Assembly: GCA_902729315.2 (NCBI GenBank)
Contig: LR746270.1
Location: 4,218,221-4,282,220 of the forward strand
DNA from: Spirodela intermedia
Lineage: Eukaryota > Streptophyta > Magnoliopsida > Alismatales > Araceae
Direction of reading: 5' to 3'
Length of the DNA: 64,000 nt
Both the position numbers and the translations under genes were made by a program. Each line of letters starts with the position of its first letter. Position 1 is the first letter of the stretch. The notes under the pieces are model-generated. The model saw only the letters and a program-made list of their open reading frames with translations. It did not search any database and was not told the DNA's origin. Shown here in pieces: positions 49,990 through 63,784 of the stretch.

Positions 49990-51716
49990 ACTAAGTCGTT
50001 ATAAATCACGTAAATTTAAAATTTATAAAATTAGAAAATATTAATTTTGAGATCTTTAGAAGTATTTCTCAACAAATATATCAATTATAATTCAATAAAA
50101 GTTTCAAAAATAGCAAAAAAATTTTAGATAGATCATAAGGGTGTAATATAATATCAGGTAATTTTTCAGATTTTTTTTTCAAAGAATATGTTTTTTTATG
50201 AATTTTAGATTAAGAAATAAAAATAAAATATTTTTAAAATTCACAAAAAAGGAAATAAGGGTGCAGACATCAAGATGACATCAGCACCTGACAAACGTGA
50301 ATCAAGCAAAAATTGAGTTTTGACTAGTGATTCCTATGTAAGCGATTATAGGTGGTTTAATTGATCAAATTAAGATCTATAAAAGTTTAAAGAATCATAA
50401 CTGAATGAAGAATAATTTGATAGATTTAAATCACACAAATTATCATTAAATGAAGCAAAAATTAAGTTGAAAGTAAGAAAATAGAGTTCTAGTGTTTTGA
50501 GGACGATGCATCAACGATGCACCAAAATTTTGAGTATTCAAGAGAATTGTCATGTAGTGTCTATAGTCTTGAAGACTCTTTTTAGATAAGGATAATATGG
50601 ACAATCTCTAGATCTTTTTGCGAAGTTTAGAGATCAATGAAATAAGTCATCGAATTGTTTTTGATAGTTGTCACCCGACAGAGTAAAAAAATGATGACTT
50701 TGCGGCTCTTTGGTAGCTATCATTTGATAGAGAGGAGAGAGATGGAGGTGAGGCACATGTCAAAGAGTTTCATCCTTAGGCCTGTGTAGTAAGAGGAAGC
50801 TCTTCATTGTCATCTAATATGCTCTTAAGAGGTGACAACTCATCTTCCAACAAATCGTCCTCTTCCCAACAATGGGTTATTTGTCGACCAATTGGAGATG
50901 AGTTACTTAATAGATTCACAATTCTTTTGATCACAAATGATTCAATAATTTTAGTAACAATACTCTACAAATCGCATTGAAGAGATTTTCTTTGATAATC
51001 AAGTGATTCTGATGACTTAATCCTTTACTTGCGATCTACAGGAAAGTTATAATTTAATGAAATACAAATACGAATTTCGGCTTTGGTAGGATTCGAACCT
51101 GCATCAATTGTCTGCCTATATGAGGGAGAGGGAATAAATTCTTGAATAACCTTATAAAGTGATGTTATCATGATATATTGTTGTTATAACTAAGGGATAT
51201 TTTAGTATTAAAATAAACAAAATCATTTCGAAGAAGGTGTGACATAGGTTTAGTCTCACATCAGTTATATGCCGAAATTTAAATAAATATACAGCAATAT
51301 CAGATCTAGAAGCAATGAGTCCCTTTCTCGTATGTACAACCACTCGCCCCATAACTAGTTGACCACTAGTGATGTGGAAGGGGAGTGGTGCACATGTGTC
51401 CCCATCGGTTCATAACTACTTGAGCCTCTACTCGTGGCTCCCCTTGATTGCACTTCCAACCCATTTGCGGGCCTAGTTGGCCAATAGGTCTTTCTTTTTC
51501 TCTATATTTTTATTTCAATTTTTTTTATTTACCCCAAAAACAGGACTATAAAAATTATATAAACTCATATAAAATCACATAATTAACCAAAAATTCATAT
51601 TAATTAATTACAAATCATTTTTTATAATTTAAAAGAAATATAAGTCTATTTATTATGAGCTAAACTAAAACTATATTATTTATTAATTATTAACTTATGA
51701 TAATGAAGACTTATCA
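49990..51716 (-). repeat. 3' LTR of the Athila/Tat-like element
   Basis: The right end ACTTATCA at 51716 abuts the polypurine tract (plus strand cacccccaac), which fixes the 3' LTR boundary. The left end is near 49990, where about 11 terminal bases seem missing relative to the solo LTR. Confidence 0.8.
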
Positions 51717-53026
51717 CACCCCCAACTTAAATCATTTCTTGTCCTTTAGTAATAGAATTATGAAAATTAAAATTCATAAATCTCAAAACATTATTTCAAT
51801 GTATAAAAAAGATATAATTAGAAATAATATACTTTTAGACACTTTGGATTCTTATATCAAGTATTCAAGAATAATGTAAAGTACATAAATATTTAAGCAC
51901 TCTTTAGAATAACAATCTAGACTTCACTTTTTCTATTCACATTTTTATCACTTCTTCACTCATAGATATAGTTTACAAGATGTTCTAATTATCAATACTC
52001 ATCTTAAAATAATACTGATCCTTTTTTTCTCTTTTTTCATGGCTTGATTTTTAAAGTTTATACTATATATTTTTTTTTGTTTTTTTCTCTATAGTAGATA
52101 AGTAGCTTTTCTTGTAGAAAAATTTCAACAATAAGAATGATGTCTCACACCGTCCATGTGTACTCTTTATTTCCAGGGCTTTCACTTTATCTACTTATTT
52201 TACAACAAATGTTTTTCTATTGATGATTTCAACAATGAAGAATGATGTCTCACACCCTCCATGTATACTCTTAGTTTCTAAATTTTTCACATTGCTCTCT
52301 CCTTTTTTTTCAAAATAAGTGATTTCTCTTCATAAGTCCTATAAATCAAGATGTAAAAATCTCTATTAAACTAAAATGATCAATCAAATTTTCATGTTAC
52401 GTAAATACTATCCATCAAGATCATGAAGTAAAAATCTATAAAATCAAATCCATGTTATCTATCATGTATCCAAGGACTATTCTAACATTTCATGCTATTA
52501 AATCATTCTTTTAACTCAATAATAATCTTCCTAGTATCTTTTGGAATCAATCAATCTAATTAATTTCATATTTCGTGCATGCAATATGATATAAGAAATT
52601 TATCAATTAGATAGTTTTGAAAGTTCTACTTTTTGTTTTCAGTTATTTTCAATGATAATGAATTTGCCAAAATTAAATCAAAACTATTCTCTTTATAATT
52701 GTAATTTTAAATTTCAGTAATATATGTCTATGGGATTGAAATGTGAGAAAAAGGTCTCTAGACAAAAGTATCAGAATAGAATATACAAAAAATATAATTT
52801 TCATGTGAAGCATGCATATATGCAAAGTGAAGTACTAAAAATCTTATCATAAAGGATAAAGTTCAAAAAGACATCACCTTAACCTCATTTTTAATTTTTC
52901 ACTTCATCTTACACTCCTCCTCTTGTACCTTTTTCAGAAGAAAATAAATAAATAAATAAATGTAGAAATAAATATTGTAAAATTCTAAGAAAAATAGAAT
53001 GAATTAAAAAAAACATAGGTTGCCTC

Positions 53027-53224
53027 TCATACAACACTGAATTTAATGTCTCGAGCTAAACACATTTGTCTTACTCTTGAATTTATTTTAATAATAATTT
53101 TTTTTCCTACAAAGGGTTCATGTTCTATATAATGTTTAAGCCGTTGCCTATTTAGCTTAAAGTTATGATCACTTTTAGAATCTTTAATCATTATAGCCTT
53201 ATAATCATATGTCTCTTTCACCAC
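53027..53224 (-). pseudogene. post-integrase region of the gypsy element
   Basis: The minus frame contains 'FKLNRQRLKHY', resembling the 'FKVNGxRLKPY' motif found after the integrase core of Athila/Tat elements. It is short and isolated by stops. Confidence 0.5.
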
Positions 53225-53599
53225 ATAAGGCCTTGTCTATTTTGATTTTAATTTTTTTAAGAATAATTTTAGTGTAGAATCATATAACTATATTTTTTGT
53301 CTAACATTAATTTTTTTTCTGTTAATTTATTTATCATGAAAGGTTTTAGTTTTTTTTATATATATTCTATGATTTTCATAAGCTTCATTCCTCAACTCTT
53401 CTAGTTTATGTAGTTGAAAAATGCTATGCCCACTAGCTGATTTTTGATCCATACATAAATGTTTTATAGTCCATAATATTTTATGATCTATTTCCATAAG
53501 AAGATGACATGGTTTTCTAAAACTGAGACAAAATGGAGACATAGCTATGAAATTTTTATAAGTTGTTCTATAAGCCTATAGTACATCTTGTAATTTCAT

Positions 53600-56135
53600 G
53601 GGCTAATCTTTCCTATCTGCTCTAACTATTTTTTAATTTTTTTTCTAAATTTTCTTATTTTCTACTTCAGCTTGCCCATTTATTTGGGCATGATATGGAG
53701 TGACTACTCTATGGTGTATTACATTCTTTTTCAATAATTCTTTGAAATATTTATTTGTAAAATGTGTTCCTCTATCATTAATAATCACTCTAGGACATCC
53801 AAATCTTGAAAACATATTTTCCTGCATAAATTTTATCATGATTTTATGATCATTAATTCTAGTAGGAATAACTTCCATCTACTTAAAAACATAATCAACT
53901 ACAACCACAATATATTCATATTTTTCAGTTGATGGAAAGGAACCTATGAGGTCTATACCTCATACATCAAAAATTTCAACTACTAACATGTTACTCATGG
54001 ACATTTTATCTTTCTTACTTATGTTACTTATAGATTGAAATGAAATACCTATTCTACTAAATTCTATAGAATCTCTAATGATTGTAGGCCAAAAAAAATC
54101 ACAATGAAATTTTTTTGTAGTTTTTTTTTGTCTAGAGAAATGTCCTCCACACTTAGATGAATGGCACATGTTAAGAATGGTATGATATTCTTCTTTAGGA
54201 ACACCTCTTCATAAAATTTGATCATTGCTCAAGTAATATAAATCACGATCATGCCAAAAACAATTTTTAATCTTAAAAAAGAAATGATTTTTTTAGTTCT
54301 TATCTCATTATTCTGAAATTTTTTAAAAAACTAAAAGATTAACAATATGTGCATATGATGGTGATGGTTAATGTTGGGTTGCCATCAATTTTTTGTCTAT
54401 AAATGCATCTTGTGAAGGTATTGTATTTATTCATGTATTACTCAATCTAGAAAGATGATTAGCAACAACATTCTCGAAACACTTTTTCTCTTTTATTTAT
54501 AAGTCAAATTCTTGCAACAATAAAATTCATCTTAATAAATGTAGTTTTGCATCTTTCTTATTTAAGAAATATTTTAATGCTGCATGATCAGTATAAATAA
54601 TAATTTTAACTCTTAAAATATATGATCTAAACCTTTCTAACAAAAATACTATAGTTAGTAACTATTTTTCAGTCGTATAATTTAATTGAGAATCGGATAT
54701 AGTTTTACTAACATATAAAATTATTATGAGTTTTGACTCTTTTCTTTATCTCAGAATGACTCTCACTATATAATTCAATGCGTCATATATTATTTCAAAG
54801 GCGAGAGACCAACCAAGACTTGTAAAATGAGTGCCTTAGTAAGTAATCTTTTTATTTCAAAAAAAGACTTAAAACATTTCTCATCAAAATTAAAAGGTAC
54901 ATCTTTAGATAATAACATGGTGAGAGGTTTAAAAAAATTTAAAATTTTTTGAATAAATTTTCTATAATTACCTACATGACCCAAGAAAGATCTAATTTAT
55001 TTTACTAAATTTGGAGGTTTCATTTTATATATAATATTAATTTTTGCTCTATCTACTTGTAAACCCCTTTCACTCACAATATGACTCAATGCAACTTGTT
55101 CTTTAACCATAAAATGTGATTTCTCCTAACTCAAAACAATTTTTTTTTTATACATTTCTCAAATACATGCTATAGCTTCTTTAAGCATTGGTCAAATGAT
55201 TCACTAAAAAAAGAAAAACCATCTATAAACATTTTCATATATTTTCTAGTCATATTAGAAAAAATAGACAACACACATCTTTAATATGTGGCTAGAGCAT
55301 TACACAACCCAAAAGGCATACATTTAAAAGAAAAAGTACCAAATGGACAAGTGAAACTTATGTTTTCTTGATCTAAAGAATTTATATAAATTTGAGTATA
55401 ACCAAAGTATTCATCCAGAAAACAAAAAAAAAAATTCAACTATTTTTTCTAGAATTTGATCAATAAACAGTAGGAGAAAGTGATATTTTCTAGTAAGTGA
55501 ATTTAATTTTCCATAATCAATGCAAACCCTCCAATTGGTATTTATTTTGTTCGTATTTCATCATCATTTTTATTTTTTATAATCGTGTTCTCTAATTTTT
55601 TTTAGCACCACTTGTGTAAGATTAACCCATTACCTATCTAAAATAAGATAAATAATATAGTAGCCAGCCACTTTAAAATTTCTTTTTTTACAATTTTCAT
55701 CATGTTAGGATTTAATCTTTGTTGTGGTTTCCTACTAGTTCTAACCCCCTCCTCTAGATATATATTATGCATGCATACACTCATATCAATACCCCTAAGA
55801 TCATCTATTTTTCAGCTAATAACCTTCTTATTTTTTTGAAGTATATTTAATATTTTTTCTTCATGTTCATCACTCAAATCAGCTATAATAATAAAAGGAA
55901 ATAAATAATTTTCTTCTAAAAATATATATTTCAAATTAGAGGGAAGAGGTTTCAACTCTAAATTTAGATGATCTTCTTCTTTCTTTTCTCCCAAATTTAT
56001 ATTTTCTCTTTCCTCTAACTTTTTAAGCACAAAATCATCAATAACATTTGGAATATCAAAATCATCTAAAAGATTTATGATATAACAATATAATTGTGAG
56101 ATTCTTAAGATTATCTGATACCTTAAAAATTTCAA
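53600..56135 (-). pseudogene. gypsy pol: pre-RT, RT, RNase H, integrase (broken)
   Basis: Minus-strand pieces, in order: 56135-55812 with 'LPSNLKYIFLEE' and 'PFIIIADLS' (segment before RT in Athila/Tat); about 55330 'MPFGLCNALATY' then a stop; 55229-55218 FIDG in place of the catalytic FMDD; 54984-54790 'GNYRKFIQKILNFFKPLT' and 'FNFDEKCFKSFFEIK' (RT-RNase H junction); 54169-53960 with 'HFSRQKKTTKKFHCDFFWPT' (zinc-binding part of integrase); 53878-53645 'FGCPRVIINDRGTHF' and 'TPYHAQINGQAEVENKKI' (integrase core). The domains lie in different frames separated by stops, so no polyprotein is made. Confidence 0.8.
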
Positions 56136-57481
56136 TTTCTACTAACTAATCTCCACATGAAATTTTTACAATACTGTGAAAAAATCAATATTCATGTTTA
56201 TAGTATATAAAAATGGTCTCCTTAGGATGATTGTTGTATCATAAAATTGTCTATTAAATCTATTGTCAACATTACAAAATCAGCTAGAAATTTAAACCCT
56301 TTAACTGTCACTATCATATTTTTTAAAATACTTTATAATGCTTTATGGATCTATCAGTAAATTGCAAGGTAATAGTAAAAGGTTTAAGATCAAAAATATT
56401 AAATTTATCACAAATACTTATAGGTAATAAATTAATATTAACACTGGTGTCAAGTAGTATATTCTGAAAAATAAATCCACCAATATCCTAATAAATTAAA
56501 GGGGCACCAATATCTCTCAATTTGTATGATAATTGATTTAATAAAGCACTAGCATGAATAGATAATTTTTCTACTCTGTCTTTTTTGGTGTACACATTTC
56601 TTTTAAAACTCTAGCATATTTAGGAATATGTTCAATAGTAATAAGTGAAAGAAGACTAATTTACACGTCTTGTGAAAAAGAATTTATTTCTTCATTATTT
56701 TCTTCTTTGTTTCTTTATCTAGGCTCTAGAGCTTTAGGAAATAAAATAGTTGTCCTCTCTTTTGGAATTTCCATAGTAGAATCTACAAAATTCTTTTCTA
56801 CTCCTACTTGATTTTGTTTTGGGTTGTTCACGTTTTCCTTTTCTTCTAATATTTGGGGATAAAAATTAAGTAAAATCTTCCACTCCTTAATGCATTCATT
56901 GGCCTAACATTTTTGTTTCATGGGTTTTTTTTTAGATTCATGTTACTAGACTCTCCTCGCTAAAATCCTATTGTTGGGCGGTTCCTTAGATTTCCTATGG
57001 GTTGATTAAGTAATTGTTTCTCTTCTCTCTTATTCTCAAGAGCCTCTATAATTTATTTGTGATGCAACCTCATTTAATTCATAGTTTGCTAAATCATTTG
57101 TCTCATTTGCTACATCATTTCTATAGCATCAAGTTAAGTTTGAGAGGACAGATTTTTCTGAAATGTGTTTTCTTATTTTGGACAAACTTCTAAATTTCAA
57201 TTAGGTCTAAGTGCTTCTGAATTTTGAATATTATTTGAGTCTCTCCACGAAAAGTTATTCCTCTAATTAGGATTAAAAGAATTAGAAATAGGCTCTCCAT
57301 TTCTATTAAAATTGCAAGTTACTTGTACTTATTCTTATATATGGTGAAATAATTGATCTAACTTATAGCATTGAAATTTAGAATAATTATTTTTGCTATA
57401 CATAGGATTGGTACTATTTGAATTAAATTGATGGTTAAGAAGCTTTTTAATATTGTCAATAAGTAAATAAAGTTTTTATAA

Positions 57482-57715
57482 TCATTGATTAATTTGATTA
57501 ACCTCATTTCTTAAATTAGAATTATTTTGATGATATAATTCATAAATTTCTCTCTTCTCATCCTTGTCATATAATTCAAAAGAGGCTTGATCTTTATAAT
57601 TTTCACTTAAATTCTCATAAAGGTTGTAAATCTCGTCAAAGGTTTTCTCCGTAAAAGCTCCTCCACATATAGAATCAATCATATTTCTATATTGTTCTAA
57701 TAATCTATCATATAA
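57482..57715 (-). pseudogene. gypsy gag fragment, Athila/Tat-like
   Basis: The frame MIDSICGGAFTEKTFDEIYN continues to LYENLSENYKDQ, matching the conserved gag segment of Athila/Tat elements (small GG motif, then KTxxExYxLxExLxxN). Gag would form the particle that packages element RNA. Here it is a fragment followed by stops. Confidence 0.65.
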
Positions 57716-57760
57716 AATAATAATGTTATGTAATACATCTCCAACAAGGACATAAAAATT

Positions 57761-59492
57761 TTATATAAATTAATCATTATATATTCAATCATGTAAATTT
57801 AAAATTTATAAAATTAGAAAATACCAATTTTTAGATATTTAAAAATATTTCTGAACAAATATATCAATTATAATTCAATAAAAGTTTCAAAAATAGTGAG
57901 AATTTTCTAAGTCAATCAAAGGGATATAATATAATATATGGTAATTTTGAATTTTTTTTTAAAAGTATGATTTTTTTAAAAGTTTAGATTAAGAAATAAA
58001 AATGAAATATATTTCAAATTCATAAAAAAGAAAACTAAGGGTTCAGATGTCAAGATGATGTTAGCACCTGAGGAATGTGAATCAAGTGGAAATAGAGTTT
58101 TCCTTAAAGATTCTTACATAAGTAATTATAAATGATTTAATTCATTGAATTAAGATTTGTAAAAGTCAAAAAAGTTGTAATTGAATGAAGAATAGTTTGA
58201 TAAATTTAAATCACACAAATTATCACTAAGTGAAAAGAAAATTAAGTTCAAAGTAAGAAAATAGAGTTCCAACATCATGATAGTAATGTGTCGATGATAC
58301 ACCAAAATCTTGAGCATTTGGAAGGATTATTGTGTAGTGTCAATGGCCTTGAAGGCATCATTGTGAAAGGATGATGTGAGTAATTTTTAGATCTTCTTAT
58401 GAAATTTCGAGATCAATGAAATGGGTCGTTGAGTCATCTCTAATGACTGTCACCTAACAGAATAGAAAAACAACATCTTTGCAGCTCTTCGGAGAGTATC
58501 ATGTGATAGAGAGGAGCTGAATGGAGGTGGGACACATGTTAGGGAGCTCTATCTTTAGCTTTGTGCAGCAAGAGGAGGCTCTTCATCGCATCTAGTGTGC
58601 TCTCAAGAGGTGGTGACTCATCTCTCAACGAATCCTCTTCCCAACAATGATTTACTCGTCAACTAATTAAAGATGAGTTAGTTGATGGATTTGCAATCCT
58701 TTTATCGTGAATTATTTAGTAATTTTAGTAACAATGCTTTGTAAATTACGTTGACGAGATTTTCACTGATGATCAAGCAATCTTAGTGACTTAATCTTTC
58801 ACTGATGATCTGCAAGAAAGTTGTAATTTAATCAGATAAAAATACAAATTTTAGTTTTGGTAGGATTCAAACCTACACTAGTCATCTACCTATATGAGAG
58901 AGAGAGAATAATTTTTCGAATACCCTTATAAGGTCATGATATATTGTTGTTATAATTAAAAAATATTTTAGATATTAAAATAAATAAAACTATTATGAGG
59001 AAGGTGTGACATGGGTTTAGTCCCACATCAGTTGTATGCTAAGTTTTGAAGGAATATATAGTAATATCAGATCTAGAAGTAATAAGTTCCTTTCTCACAT
59101 GTACAACCACATCTTGCCCCATAGCTAGTTGGCCATCAGTGACATGGAAGGGGAATGGCGCACATGTGCCCCCATCAGTCCATAGTTGCTTGAACATCTG
59201 CTCACTGCTCCCTTTGACTACACATTTGACGTACTTGTGGGCCCGATTGATTGGTGGGTTCCTTCTTTTTTCTATATTTTTATTTTACTTTCTTTTTCTT
59301 TATTTATCTCAAAAATAGGATTATAAAAATTATATAAATTCACATAAAATCACATAATTAGCCAAAATTTCACATCAATCAATTGAAAATCATTTTTCAT
59401 AATTTAACATAGATATAAGTCTATTTATCATGAGTTAACACTAAAATTATATTATTTATTAATTATTAACTAATGATAATGAAGACTTATCA
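57761..59492 (-). repeat. 5' LTR of the Athila/Tat-like element
   Basis: Inner end TTATATAAATTAATCATT aligns with TGACGTGACTCAGTCGTT of the solo LTR, mostly through C-to-T and G-to-A changes. The primer-binding-site-like sequence (minus strand, ttatgtccttgttggagatg) follows a few bases inside. The outer end is at 59492. Confidence 0.8.
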
Positions 59493-60140
59493 ACTGAAAA
59501 AAAAATATAATAACTTTTAGATCTATACTAGCTTTTCACATGATGGAGATAAGTTGGATAGTAGTGGGATGTATTTTTAAGAAGTTTTATCCACAGGTCT
59601 ACATAGCAAAATGAGGCTCTTTATCACATCTCGTATGTTCTTAGGAGGTGTTGACTTATCTTTGAGTAAATCATCTTCTTCTTGATGCTAACTAGTTTGT
59701 CGATCAATTGATATTCAATAAATCTATTATCTTTTTATATATAATCATTTGTCTATTGATAATGATGTTGTGTAAATCATGTTAAAGATATTTTTATTTA
59801 TGATTGAGTGATTTTAGTGACTTAATTCTTGATTGACTCTATAAGAAAATGAAAATTTAGTCATATAAAAATATATATATTAGCTATAGTGAGATTCAAA
59901 CCCTTACTAGTCACCTGCATATATGAGAGAGTTAAATAAACACATGAATACCCTTGTCAAGTGACATCATAAAGGTATCTCTTTCTTACCATTTAGTGGT
60001 AGGTTAGGTATAAAAATGTTAAAAATAGTTAAGGGCAAACGGTGGCCTAGATTTAGTCCCATATTAGCTACTTTATGAGTTTTGAAACAAATATATAATA
60101 ATACATCTTTATATGATTAATATAGTTCACTCAAGAGAGA
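59493..60140 (-). repeat. older LTR, right half
   Basis: Continues the LTR alignment interrupted at 49989: 'aggtctacatagcaaaatgaggctc' here matches 'aagtccgcgcagcaagaggaggctc' near 47843, later 'gattcaaaccc' and 'tttagtccca'. Similarity fades near 60140, so the outer end is lost. Confidence 0.7.
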
Positions 60141-60469
60141 ATTTTATATGGCCCAAGAAATATGATAGGGCTTCTTATTTGTCTTACATGCTACAAATCT
60201 CATTTTGGAAGGATAAAGTTAGATAGACTATGATTTACTTGAAACTCCAATGGATTGGAAGACAGTATGATCCACCTTACATCAATTGTTTTAAATGAAG
60301 TAGTCTTGATTGAAGAATGATAAGTCCTATTCTAGGACAATTCTACCCAATGTAACCAAGACTATTAATCCTTTGGCTGATTTAACACAAAACATTGTAG
60401 ATAGGATTCTAAGGATCTGTTCATCACCTCAAATTATTCGTTGGATTGAGGGTGATAATGTTGTAATTT

Positions 60470-61920
60470 CATAGAAGAAATGTTTTGATGACGAAAAACA
60501 TATCTAAATAACATCAATTTATGTATAAGTGCCTAAATATAATCTTAAATGTTTTGACAAGGTACATGATAATGAGTAAAATGCATAAACATGATTATGA
60601 TCATGAATAATGAATATATAACTGAACATATACATGTATGTAAATATTTCATGACACACTCCATTGTATTACATGACCATGCTTATAGAACATATTATTG
60701 ATTGATAAATTTGAGAGCATCAGTATAAAGCTTAAGTAGTAAATCATATGTAGACTATCTTATCGATGAGATGACTTTTCTATGTTTCATACAATGAGAG
60801 TGCACTAGAAGCTAAACTCTATTAAGTCTCCATACTAGTTACAATATTATGAATATTTAAAGAGTGACATGTCATAGCTTCAAATCAAGCACATTGAATA
60901 ATTATTTTTGTAATCATGAATGTAGTTGGACATCGAATTATCATGAAACCTACTTTATTATCTGTAATCACACTTTTTTTATATAAGACCTTTTTTTATA
61001 TAGTAGTCTACAAGCTAAATGAGGAGACCTAGTAAGACTTGAACATCTATGATAAATAATAAAGGATAAACATATAAGCTATTTTAGGGATATTTGATCT
61101 ATAATACTGATATGTCATATTAGTCTCACCTAAGTATTTGAATTTATCTTATTTTAAGTATAAGGAGACATTGAAAAATCTAGGAAGATCTTGAAGATTT
61201 TACATACAAAGAGACATCTATAATATCACCTAATGACAACTTAAAAATAACAAGGACTATTTTTCTCTTTCATCTCTATCACAAGAAAAGTAATATTTTC
61301 CTTAGTAGATATTTAAAGCGAGATTGAAGGTCAAGTGTGTGATACAAGCAAATTCAAAATGATTTATGCAAAGGGAACCCTTGTATTAAAGATTCTCACT
61401 AACTGAAAAGTTGTTGAAGCATTCAATAGTCAAATGACATTCTAATGAGAAGAGAGCAATATTCATTCAATAGCTAGTCATCTCTACTTCATCGAATATC
61501 CAGAGCATTAAAGTTTAACATATAGCTTTAGGAAACCTATGGTGAATTATTTCATATTTCTTGTGACATAAATAATGGTTCTATATCTATTGTGATGCCT
61601 ATCCCATGAATTATAGTGAGCCCTCTAGAGTTTTGAATCTAGAATATAGTTTTTGGTGAAACTCTATAAGAGTATATCCTAATAATCAGTGGATGTGATT
61701 GAATGATCTAAGATAGTAGAACACAAGGACACTAGTGTTCTTAGAGAGTGGATGTAATCAGTGTGTTGAACCACTATAAAACCATGTGAATAGAAGAAAA
61801 TAGTGTGTCAAAAAGGGAAAAAGTTGATCTCTAGTTTAAATCTTGTATATCTCATAGGAAATGATTTAGAAAGAAAGGACAAGCTAAGATCAATTCAACC
61901 CCCCCTTTTTTATCATAGTG
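60470..61920 (+). mobile_element. possible Sirevirus-type copia LTR remnant
   Basis: The left part has 'atgttttgatgacgaaaaacatat' and the right part 'gatcaattcaaccccccctttttt' (near 61890). These resemble the start and the end region of plant Sirevirus LTRs from memory of the family. The middle is too diverged to judge. Low certainty. Confidence 0.35.
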
Positions 61921-61983
61921 TAGATCAAAGCCCAATAGATAAGACAAGGACATTTGAAGTTGAGTTCCTACAATTTACATAGT

Positions 61984-62420
61984 TCATATCATAAGTACTT
62001 GTAAACATTTTGTCATAGTGAGAAATAATATATTTAGGTAGGCTGTGTAGAAACTTGTGCCACTTATGGTGCAGAAAATGAGTGTTTTAAAATAAAAAAT
62101 GATTCTACTTGCTAAGCAATCAATCATGACCAAAATAATATTAAAGCCATCAGATCCTGATAAACCTTCAATAAAGTCCATCAAAAGGTCTTCTCATACG
62201 TGATGTGGAATGAGAAGTGATTGCAAAAGGCCTATTATGGACAAGGATAAGATCTTATTATTATGACAAACTTAGTATTTTTCAACATACTCTTTGAGAG
62301 ACCTTTTGATATCCTTCCAAAATAATTACTTGTGTGTATAGGAACCCTCATAGCCTCTTAGTGATGAATCATTAACTTCTTATAATATGAAAGGGATTAA
62401 TGTTGACGAAGATGATCTCA
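61984..62420 (-). pseudogene. second gypsy element, integrase fragment
   Basis: The minus frame MMDFIEGLSGSDGFNIILVMID is the start of a gypsy integrase core (MDFIEGLP..G.d.IlVvvD). Upstream on the same strand, broken frames match the C..C and 'GLLQ.L.IP' region just before it. It differs from the Athila/Tat-like element and looks more like a chromovirus-type integrase. No LTRs could be assigned. Confidence 0.6.
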
Positions 62421-62929
62421 TCAGCCAATTATTATGAAGTAGCATCCTATGATATAGGATAAAATGAGGATGAGCAGCTAAGTCACTGGTCAGTTCATCC
62501 ATAATAATTTTAGCTTAGAATCTTCTAAGATTTCTTGTTGAACAAAAGCAAGGTCTAAAATTTGGGGTTGAGATATTGAAGTTTGTTATTAGCTCCCCCA
62601 TCTTGGCACACAGGACAAGGCATTAATTGCAATATTCATGCGCCCTTCTTTATATCTGATAAAACAAATGAACCCTTATTTTTACCACTCTTTACCACTA
62701 GATGATATTGAACCACTTACTACTATTGAATCATCATCTTCCCCACTTATTTTTACTTCTTCTAGTGGAAATCTTCCACATATCTCTACCTAAGATCTAC
62801 CTTTTGATTTATATATATATATTGCATTTTGTAAAGATCTATCTTCTCACTGATCAATTTTACAACTTTTGATCACTCACTAGAGTTTACAAAATAGTTT
62901 TTCCTTTCTTTTGACAGCCATCCTAAATC

Positions 62930-63570
62930 TTGTACTCATGCTGAGGTATTAAACCATCTTTCTTAGAAGGCTGCTATGAAAGAGGAGATGTCTGCTTTGC
63001 TTTCTGAGAATACTTGAATTTTTTTAATGAGATTTATGTTTTTGTTGAGAAAAAATCTATTTGACAATTACACAAGCCAACATTATCTTTTTAGTTGGTC
63101 TATTGAGTCAATTTATGCATGAGTCTTGTGAAGTTCACTGAATTGCAGTATGTCAAATACTTCAATATTTGAAGTCATCTCCTTGTAGTGGGCTCTACTT
63201 CAAAAAACATGATATTTTTAATATCATGAGATATTTTAATGCTAGTTATGCTGGCTTTCATGAGGATCAACATTCTATGACCAGATTATGTATATTTATA
63301 AGCGCTAATCTTGACATGTAACATGGTAAAAAAATTAGAGTGTTGTCTCTTATTCTAGTAATAAGCTTGAGTACAAAGCCATGGCACAATGCTTGTGAAA
63401 TTTTTTGATAATATCTATTATATATAATTTGGTATCTTAGCCACTTTACTCATATTTATGTAATGTGACAATAGGATCTACTGTAACCCCTTTATTGCAA
63501 ATAATCTAGTCTTTCATGAGCATATTGAACATATTGAAGTTGATTGTCCTTTCATTTGAGATACACTATT
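62930..63570 (+). pseudogene. copia RT/RNase H remnants
   Basis: 'AAMKEEMSALLSENT' (about 62970-63015) matches the start of copia RT. 'LQYLKSSPCSGLYFKKH' (about 63155-63210), 'NASYAGFHEDQHSMT' (about 63240-63280) and a degenerate 'EYKAMAQ' (about 63370) match the RNase H end. Parts are missing and stops occur, so it is a deletion-ridden relic. Confidence 0.6.
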
Positions 63571-63784
63571 AATAGAGAAAATCTATACTCTGCATATCTC
63601 TATAGAGTATCAATAAGAACTAGTTAATTGGGTCAATTACAAACGTAAGTTTAATTGAGCCTAACCTATATGAGAGTTAGTTAAAGGGAAATTTTATCCT
63701 TAAGGTTTTGGTACAAATCTCTATGAATTACACTCTTGAACAAGCATCATATTATTTCATTCTCTTTTTCTGTCTCTTCTCTCT

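Larger units (their letters stand above)
49990..59492 (-). mobile_element. full-length, dead Ty3/gypsy element, Athila/Tat-like
   Basis: Two LTRs (about 49990-51716 and 57761-59492, about 1.73 kb) enclose about 6 kb read on the minus strand. Order in that direction: 5' LTR, a primer-binding-site-like sequence resembling the tRNA-Asp site of Athila/Tat elements, gag, protease region, RT, RNase H, integrase, an Athila-like tail, a polypurine tract (GTTGGGGGTG) and the 3' LTR. Gag (GGAFTEKTFDEIYNLYENLS) and RT motifs (MPFGLCNALATY) fit the Athila/Tat group. Coding parts are full of stops and frameshifts. The RT catalytic FMDD is changed to FIDG (55218-55229), so it cannot copy itself. It sits inside an older LTR, with aacta/aactg at the two borders as a probable target-site duplication. 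Confidence 0.85.

Noticed and set aside
51085-51130. Possible tRNA: GGTTCGAATCC (pol III box B) on the minus strand
   Set aside because: The box B match is exact, but the T-stem has a mismatch, no cloverleaf could be drawn upstream, and the same spot in the other LTR copies reads GGTTTGAATCC. It is part of the LTR, not a tRNA gene.
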